Source: Acidobacteriota bacterium
Lineage (GTDB): Bacteria > Acidobacteriota > Terriglobia > Terriglobales > Acidobacteriaceae
DNA length: 44,564 nucleotides
Direction: 5' to 3'
Assembly (NCBI GenBank): GCA_003224755.1
Contig: QHZR01000049.1
Span: 1-44,564, forward strand
Positions 40,856-44,564 of this stretch are shown one piece after another. The stretch's first letter is position 1; every line of letters starts with the position of its first letter. The notes under the pieces are model-generated. The model did not search any database. It worked only from the letters and a program-made list of their open reading frames with translations, and was not told the origin of the DNA. The position numbers were made by a program, and so were the translations under genes.

Positions 40856-41101
40856 CTACCGACTTCTCGGTTCAGGAGTCGGCTCACGAGGGGGAATCTC
40901 CAACTCCACCCCGCCGAACCGGGCGAACCGGTGACGGATCGCTTCAGCGAGGTCTTTGGGTTGCTCTCTTTTGGGGCGTTGCAGTGCGCCCTTTAGAAAA
41001 TCCCGCGCCTCTTGCTCCATAGACCTGCTGTGTTCAGCAGCGCGGATCTTGAGCTTGCGCTTAATTTCTTCCGGCAACTGACGGATGGTTATGCTGGCCA
41101 T
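40856..41101 (-). CDS. vapB: VapB/FitA-type ribbon-helix-helix antitoxin
   Basis: 81 residues. The N-terminal MASITIRQLPEEIKRKLKIR is the typical FitA-like ribbon-helix-helix segment (beta-strand then helix A), followed by AAEHSRSMEQEARDFLKGAL as helix B, and a Pro/Arg-rich tail that binds the toxin in relatives. The stop is 6 bases from the vapC start. A palindromic direct repeat (41101-41135) sits at its start codon and could be its own operator. The antitoxin looks intact, whereas the toxin is broken. Confidence 0.88.
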   Translation of the reverse strand: MASITIRQLPEEIKRKLKIRAAEHSRSMEQEARDFLKGALQRPKREQPKDLAEAIRHRFARFGGVELEIPPREPTPEPRSR

Positions 41102-41135
41102 GCAATCAATGATATCACTGCAATCAATGATTGCA
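41101..41135. promoter_or_regulatory. Candidate VapB autoregulatory operator
   Basis: TGCAATCAATGAT occurs twice (41101-41113 and 41119-41131) with 18-bp spacing. The second is part of a perfect palindrome TGCAATCA-A-TGATTGCA (41119-41135). It lies immediately upstream of the vapB start codon (41101). Confidence 0.6.
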
Positions 41136-41293
41136 CGAGGGATTTGCCCTGGATCTACATGGGTTTACATGGAATCCTTCGGTTTTAGATCACTGAAGTC
41201 TTGTGAAAATCCTTGGCTAAGTCGGTTGGTAACTTCGCGGCCGAGGGCGCCCGCTCCACATTCCAACCTGCTATCATCTCCCCACCGCTTTTC

Positions 41294-42277
41294 ATGAGAA
41301 TTAAGCGCCGTCTACCTGTTCTGTTTGGCCTTCTGCTGTTCGTTGCCGCCGTGGGCGCGGTGGTTTTTCTGCGGAAACATGCTCCGCCGGAGCCTGCGCG
41401 CCTACTGCCAGGCGCGGACGGCTTCGTCTATGCCGATCTAAGGTGGATGCGTCTTGCCAATGTCACCGGCACCTTGCCCTCGGTCAAGCACGATTCTGAC
41501 TATGAGCAGTTTATTCAGGGCACGGGGTTCGAATTCGAGCGTGATCTGCAGGAGGCGGCGGTCGCCATCCACAATGCCAGCCCGGCGAGCGGCCCGGAGA
41601 CGCGGTTCTCTTATGTTTTCGTGGCCACGATTGACGGCGATAGATTCCGCACATACTTGAAAGGACTCGCGGCCTCCACGGAAGAATATCGGTCCGTGGC
41701 GATTTACAACATTCCGCTCGATGGACGAACGTTGCGGGTGGCCATTCTGGGTGTGGATACTGTTGCGGTCTCAAATCACAACGATCCCGCAGTCATCCGC
41801 GGCATCATTGAGCGGTCGCGCAAACTTGCATCGCCATTTGGCGGCCCGGCGTTGTTGCGGCAGTTCTACAAACATGTTCCGCTTACAAGCCTGGCATGGG
41901 CTGTGGTTCGAATGAATCCAAGCGATCAGTCCACGACGGGCTTTGTCCTGCCGAACGCGAGTGCCGCAACCGTGGTGGCTTCCGTTCGTTATCGCCCGCT
42001 GGCTGGTGTGCACTTCCAGGCCGAAGCTTTTACCGCAAATGAACAATCAGCCGAACAACTGACGCAGCAGGTGAACGCATTCCTCGAAGTCTTTAGATCT
42101 GCTGAAATCTCTGTGGGCGGCCAGAGCTCGGATCCTGACATGAAGAAGACGATCGAGAGCTTTAAGATCGAGCAGAAGAACGAGCGGGCAGTGCTGACTG
42201 CGACCGTTCCGGCTGAACTGATTCGTAAATTGGTGGCCGCCGCGCCCGCCGAGATCGGTCCCAAAGCACACCAGTGA
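41294..42277 (+). CDS. Membrane-anchored protein of unknown function
   Basis: 327 residues from ATG 41294; the open frame back to 41213 has no independent support. A basic start and one helix (LPVLFGLLLFVAAVGAVVFL, about residues 7-26) act as anchor; the rest is a large soluble, presumably periplasmic domain beginning PARLLPGADGFVYADLRW. Motif-like segments include FVATIDGDRFRTYLKGLA, VAILGVDTVAVSNHNDPAVI and LTATVPAELIRKLVAAAP. No catalytic residues were recognised; some resemblance to DUF3352-like proteins is only an impression. ccdA follows 67 bases later on the same strand, so a link to the thiol-redox operon is possible. Confidence 0.72.
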   Translation: MRIKRRLPVLFGLLLFVAAVGAVVFLRKHAPPEPARLLPGADGFVYADLRWMRLANVTGTLPSVKHDSDYEQFIQGTGFEFERDLQEAAVAIHNASPASGPETRFSYVFVATIDGDRFRTYLKGLAASTEEYRSVAIYNIPLDGRTLRVAILGVDTVAVSNHNDPAVIRGIIERSRKLASPFGGPALLRQFYKHVPLTSLAWAVVRMNPSDQSTTGFVLPNASAATVVASVRYRPLAGVHFQAEAFTANEQSAEQLTQQVNAFLEVFRSAEISVGGQSSDPDMKKTIESFKIEQKNERAVLTATVPAELIRKLVAAAPAEIGPKAHQ

Positions 42278-42344
42278 TGCGCGTACAAGGGCGGGCCGAG
42301 TGCGGCACGGCGCTATAGCCGACCGACAGGTACAATATCGCTGA

Positions 42345-43067
42345 ATGTCAAATTTGCCCCTACCTATTGCCGCCTTTTTGGCTGGCTTGGTATCTTTTCT
42401 CTCGCCCTGCGTATTGCCGCTGGTTCCGGGATACGTGTCGCTGATCTCCGGCGTCGGCGTGGAAGAGTTAAAGGTGCACGAAGCATCAGTTCTGCGAAAA
42501 GTAATGCTGAACTCGTTGGCATTTGTTGCCGGATTCAGCATTGTGTTCGTAACGCTTGGTGCGATCTCAACTGAAGTCGGTCAGCTTGCGGCACAATACA
42601 AGGCGGTGCTCGCCAGGGTCGCCGGTGTTCTGATCATTGTTTTTGGTCTGCACCTGACGGGAATTCTGCGGATCAAAGCCCTCTACGCCGATAAGAGATT
42701 GCACAGCGTGAAGGGCGGCAGCACCCCGTGGGGTGCGTTCGTCATTGGATTCGCGTTTGCTTTTGGCTGGACGCCATGCGTGGGCCCAATCCTAAGCGTT
42801 ATTCTGGGTTTTGCTGCGGCGCAGGATTCCGTCTCCAAGGGAATCCTTCTCTTGACTATTTATTCCCTGGGACTGGCAGTACCGTTCCTATTGACTTCGC
42901 TTTTGATGGAGCGGTTCCTGAAATTTTACGGACACTTCCGCTCATTCATGCATGCGATAGAAGTGTTGAGTGGCGGTCTTCTGATTGCTCTCGGTTTGCT
43001 ACTGGTTTTCGGGAAGTTCACGGTGTTGGCACGCTATTTTTCAGCCTTGAACCGCTTCGTTCTCTGA
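42345..43067 (+). CDS. ccdA: CcdA-type transmembrane thiol-disulfide reductase
   Basis: 240 residues, about six helices. LSPCVLPLVPGYVSLISG holds Cys22 and the helix-breaking PCVLP motif; GWTPCVGPILSVILGFAA holds Cys145. These two cysteines carry electrons from cytoplasmic thioredoxin across the membrane, in DsbD/CcdA. Other helices include NSLAFVAGFSIVFVTLGAI, VAGVLIIVFGLHLTGIL and VLSGGLLIALGLLLVFGKF. It is followed by a TlpA-like gene and a DsbD-alpha-like gene, making a split DsbD pathway for reducing periplasmic thiols, often for cytochrome c maturation. Confidence 0.95.
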   Translation: MSNLPLPIAAFLAGLVSFLSPCVLPLVPGYVSLISGVGVEELKVHEASVLRKVMLNSLAFVAGFSIVFVTLGAISTEVGQLAAQYKAVLARVAGVLIIVFGLHLTGILRIKALYADKRLHSVKGGSTPWGAFVIGFAFAFGWTPCVGPILSVILGFAAAQDSVSKGILLLTIYSLGLAVPFLLTSLLMERFLKFYGHFRSFMHAIEVLSGGLLIALGLLLVFGKFTVLARYFSALNRFVL

Positions 43068-43132
43068 GGGGGGCCTGTGAGAGCGAGGGTCCGGCGCAAG
43101 CTTCGCGATTTTCGCGATTAAAGAGGAGTTTT

Positions 43133-43681
43133 GTGAAACGTGATCCTGTCGTATTGATTGTTATCGCCATCGTCATTTCGGTGATGCTGGTTTTTGGGAT
43201 CCAGAAGGCCCGACACAATCCCACAAGCGCAGGTGGCGCCAAACTGCTGAACCAGCCAGCCCCCGATTTTGCGCTCGCCTCGCTCGACGGGAAGACCCTG
43301 AAACTCTCCGATTACCATGGCAAAGCAGTCCTGCTCAACTTTTGGGCGACGTGGTGCGAACCCTGCAAGATTGAAATGCCCTGGTTCGTGGACTTGCAGA
43401 GAAAGTATGGGCCCCAAGGACTACAAGTACTCGGCGTTGCGATGGATGACGCACCTGCCAAAGACATTGCTGGTTTTTCGCAGAAAATGGGAGTGAATTA
43501 TCCCATTTTGATAGGCAAAGAAGAAGTCGGCACGCAATACGGTGGTGTGCAGTATTTGCCTTCGACATTCTACATCAGTCGGGATGGCAAAATTATCGAG
43601 CGCGTATTTGGATTGGTAAGCCGCTCGGAGATCGAGGCCAACGTACAAAAGGCGCTTGGCGCGCAGGTGGCGGCGAAGTGA
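43133..43681 (+). CDS. TlpA/ResA-like membrane-anchored thiol-disulfide oxidoreductase
   Basis: 182 residues from GTG 43133, with GAGGAG upstream; the longer frame from 42728 overlaps ccdA in another frame and is rejected. An N-terminal helix (VVLIVIAIVISVMLVFGI) anchors a thioredoxin fold: LLNQPAPDFALASLDGK, LNFWATWCEPCKIEMPWF (redox Cys75 and Cys78), VLGVAMDD, and YLPSTFYISRDGKI with the cis-Pro. It probably accepts electrons from CcdA and reduces apocytochrome c or other periplasmic disulfides. Its TGA overlaps the GTG start of the next gene. Confidence 0.93.
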   Translation: MKRDPVVLIVIAIVISVMLVFGIQKARHNPTSAGGAKLLNQPAPDFALASLDGKTLKLSDYHGKAVLLNFWATWCEPCKIEMPWFVDLQRKYGPQGLQVLGVAMDDAPAKDIAGFSQKMGVNYPILIGKEEVGTQYGGVQYLPSTFYISRDGKIIERVFGLVSRSEIEANVQKALGAQVAAK

Positions 43682-44232
43682 AAAGGGTGAACCAGGGCAG
43701 GCTGCTTTCGGCTGCAGTCTTCGTCCTCGGCGTAGCTGGCCTCGCACAGGATTCGCCCGGGAACCGAAGGCCGTCGGTCACGCTGCAACCGACCGAGGTC
43801 GTCTCCATAAATCGCGGCCACTCCGGGACGGTGGAATTGAACTTCCGCGTGCCAGGAGGGTTCCACATCAATTCGAACATGCCGCACCAGGAGTATTTGA
43901 AAAAGACTGAGTTGAAGCTGGACGCGCCGACGGATATTGTGGTGCGCAAGGTCACCTACCCCGAAGGCGAGGACCGCACGTTTCCTTTCGCGCCCGATGA
44001 GAAGATCAATGTTTATAGCGGAGACTTCACCGTTACGGTGCTAGTCCGTCCGCTGAAAACCGTGCTACCTACTAAGTATGCGGTGCACGGAAACCTAAAA
44101 TACCAAGCCTGTGACAACGCAGCCTGTTATCCGCCGAGGCAATTGCCAGTGACGTTTGAGGTGAGGGTGACCAAGGCCGCGAGTGAAAACAAGAAGAAGT
44201 CCCCGCCGCAAAGCCCGCGCGCGCACGGGTGA
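43678..44232 (+). CDS. DsbD N-terminal (alpha) domain-like protein
   Basis: 184 residues with a signal peptide (LLSAAVFVLGVAGLAQ). The domain resembles DsbD-alpha: VELNFRVPGGFHINSNMP, NVYSGDFTVTVLVRPLKT and the key YQACDNAACYPPRQLPVTFE with two Cys in the expected arrangement. In E. coli DsbD this immunoglobulin-like domain is fused to the membrane part; here it is a separate gene overlapping the TlpA-like gene (GTGA). It probably passes electrons to periplasmic partners. Its C-terminus is Lys/Pro-rich and likely disordered. Confidence 0.88.
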   Translation: MKRVNQGRLLSAAVFVLGVAGLAQDSPGNRRPSVTLQPTEVVSINRGHSGTVELNFRVPGGFHINSNMPHQEYLKKTELKLDAPTDIVVRKVTYPEGEDRTFPFAPDEKINVYSGDFTVTVLVRPLKTVLPTKYAVHGNLKYQACDNAACYPPRQLPVTFEVRVTKAASENKKKSPPQSPRAHG

Positions 44233-44244
44233 AGAGCAGTATTG

Positions 44245-44272
44245 GTAGAGACGTAGCTGGCTACGTTTCTAC
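44245..44272. repeat. GTAGAGACGT-type dispersed palindrome, copy 3
   Basis: GTAGAGACGTAG (44245-44256) pairs with CTACGTTTCTAC (44261-44272) with one mismatch. It lies between two convergent genes and overlaps the gltX stop codon (44269-44271). Confidence 0.82.
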
Positions 44273-44564
44273 GATTTTGTGACGAGAGCACGGGAGGCGA
44301 TCGATTCGACGATCTTCATCCGAGCTACGGTTTTCTTCTTGCCCAGCGCCACCATCACCGCAAACAAACTCGGCGCAACAGCTTGTCCGGTCAGCGCCAC
44401 GCGCGCGCCGTTGATCAGCGCACCGGCCTTCACGCCCTTTTCTGCGGCGAAATCGCGCAGGATTTTTTCGATTGAGGCCTCGGTGAAGTCGGCGGCTTGG
44501 GCGTAGCGCTCGCCGAGCTCGACAAGCAACCGGCGCACGTTTTCATCTTTGAGAAATTTTTCGA
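44269..44564 (-). CDS. gltX: Glutamate--tRNA ligase, C-terminal part
   Basis: 5'-truncated by the window edge. The visible 97 residues are the anticodon-binding C-terminus: LLVELGERYAQAADFTEASI, EKILRDFAAEKGVKAGALIN and GARVALTGQAVAPSLFAVMV, the standard GltX ending. It charges tRNA-Glu or, in non-discriminating forms, also tRNA-Gln. The TAG stop is provided by the palindromic repeat at 44245-44272. The catalytic domain is outside the window. Confidence 0.92.
   Translation of the reverse strand, partial: EKFLKDENVRRLLVELGERYAQAADFTEASIEKILRDFAAEKGVKAGALINGARVALTGQAVAPSLFAVMVALGKKKTVARMKIVESIASRALVTKS

Noticed and set aside
43102-43119. Tandem TTCGCGATT duplication before the TlpA-like gene
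   Set aside because: Only two units of 9 bp; too short to argue for a function.
42728-43132. N-terminal extension of the TlpA-like frame
   Set aside because: It lies out of frame within ccdA and lacks domain similarity; GTG 43133 has a good ribosome site and a membrane anchor.

Overview
The window reads as a chromosomal segment of an Acidobacteriota bacterium, probably class Terriglobia (Koribacter/Terriglobus-like). This is inferred from moderately high GC, many GTG/TTG starts, and a gene set typical of that group: PEGA-domain kinase-like protein, secreted GH3 and S9 hydrolases, glycine-zipper lipoprotein, Tyr/Asp/Arg-rich secreted protein. The many short palindromic repeats between and inside genes also fit. 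No rRNA, tRNA, CRISPR array, prophage or complete insertion sequence was seen.

Layout. 1-4.7 kb: frameshifted OmpA/MotB tail, a small membrane ORF, miaA, a secreted NagZ-type GH3 enzyme, a lipoprotein and a zinc-ribbon membrane protein. 4.7-8.1 kb: pyrimidine operon pyrR-pyrB-pyrC, preceded by a perfect hairpin and interrupted between pyrB and pyrC by a GxxExxY gene flanked by 18/20 inverted repeats. 8.1-18.3 kb: mostly minus strand, with a TPR protein, a 250-bp cluster of three long palindromes, kbl, LysE exporter (+), HAD hydrolase, glycine-zipper lipoprotein, YhaM-like HD nuclease, SurA/PpiC chaperone, PP2C-type phosphatase and TPR-metalloprotease. 18.3-22.1 kb: M1 aminopeptidase, a frameshifted response regulator and cheW. 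22.3-26.7 kb: four-gene MacB-type ABC export operon (two FtsX-like permeases, membrane-fusion protein, ATPase). 27.1-33.2 kb: a PEGA protein whose kinase domain lacks every catalytic signature, a small secreted protein, cytochrome c, a solitary 2-oxoacid dehydrogenase E1-beta, a holin-like membrane protein and two hypotheticals. 33.3-37.6 kb: beta-glucosidase, purN and tyrS. 37.7-41.1 kb: a large S9 peptidase and a vapBC module with a broken toxin. 41.3-44.6 kb: membrane-anchored hypothetical, then ccdA-tlpA-dsbD-alpha (a DsbD pathway split over three genes), then the gltX 3' end.

The most unusual signal is the S9 peptidase. Its beta-propeller region carries three in-frame blocks (about 145 residues) that read as translated palindromic repeats, similar in concept to Rickettsia palindromic elements. 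Related repeats lie elsewhere in the window. Other points of interest are the probable pseudokinase, the palindrome cluster at 9.9-10.1 kb, the inverted-repeat element in the pyr operon, the hairpin before pyrR, and three non-homopolymer frameshifts (OmpA/MotB, response regulator, vapC). All function calls come from motifs read by eye; no database search was run.
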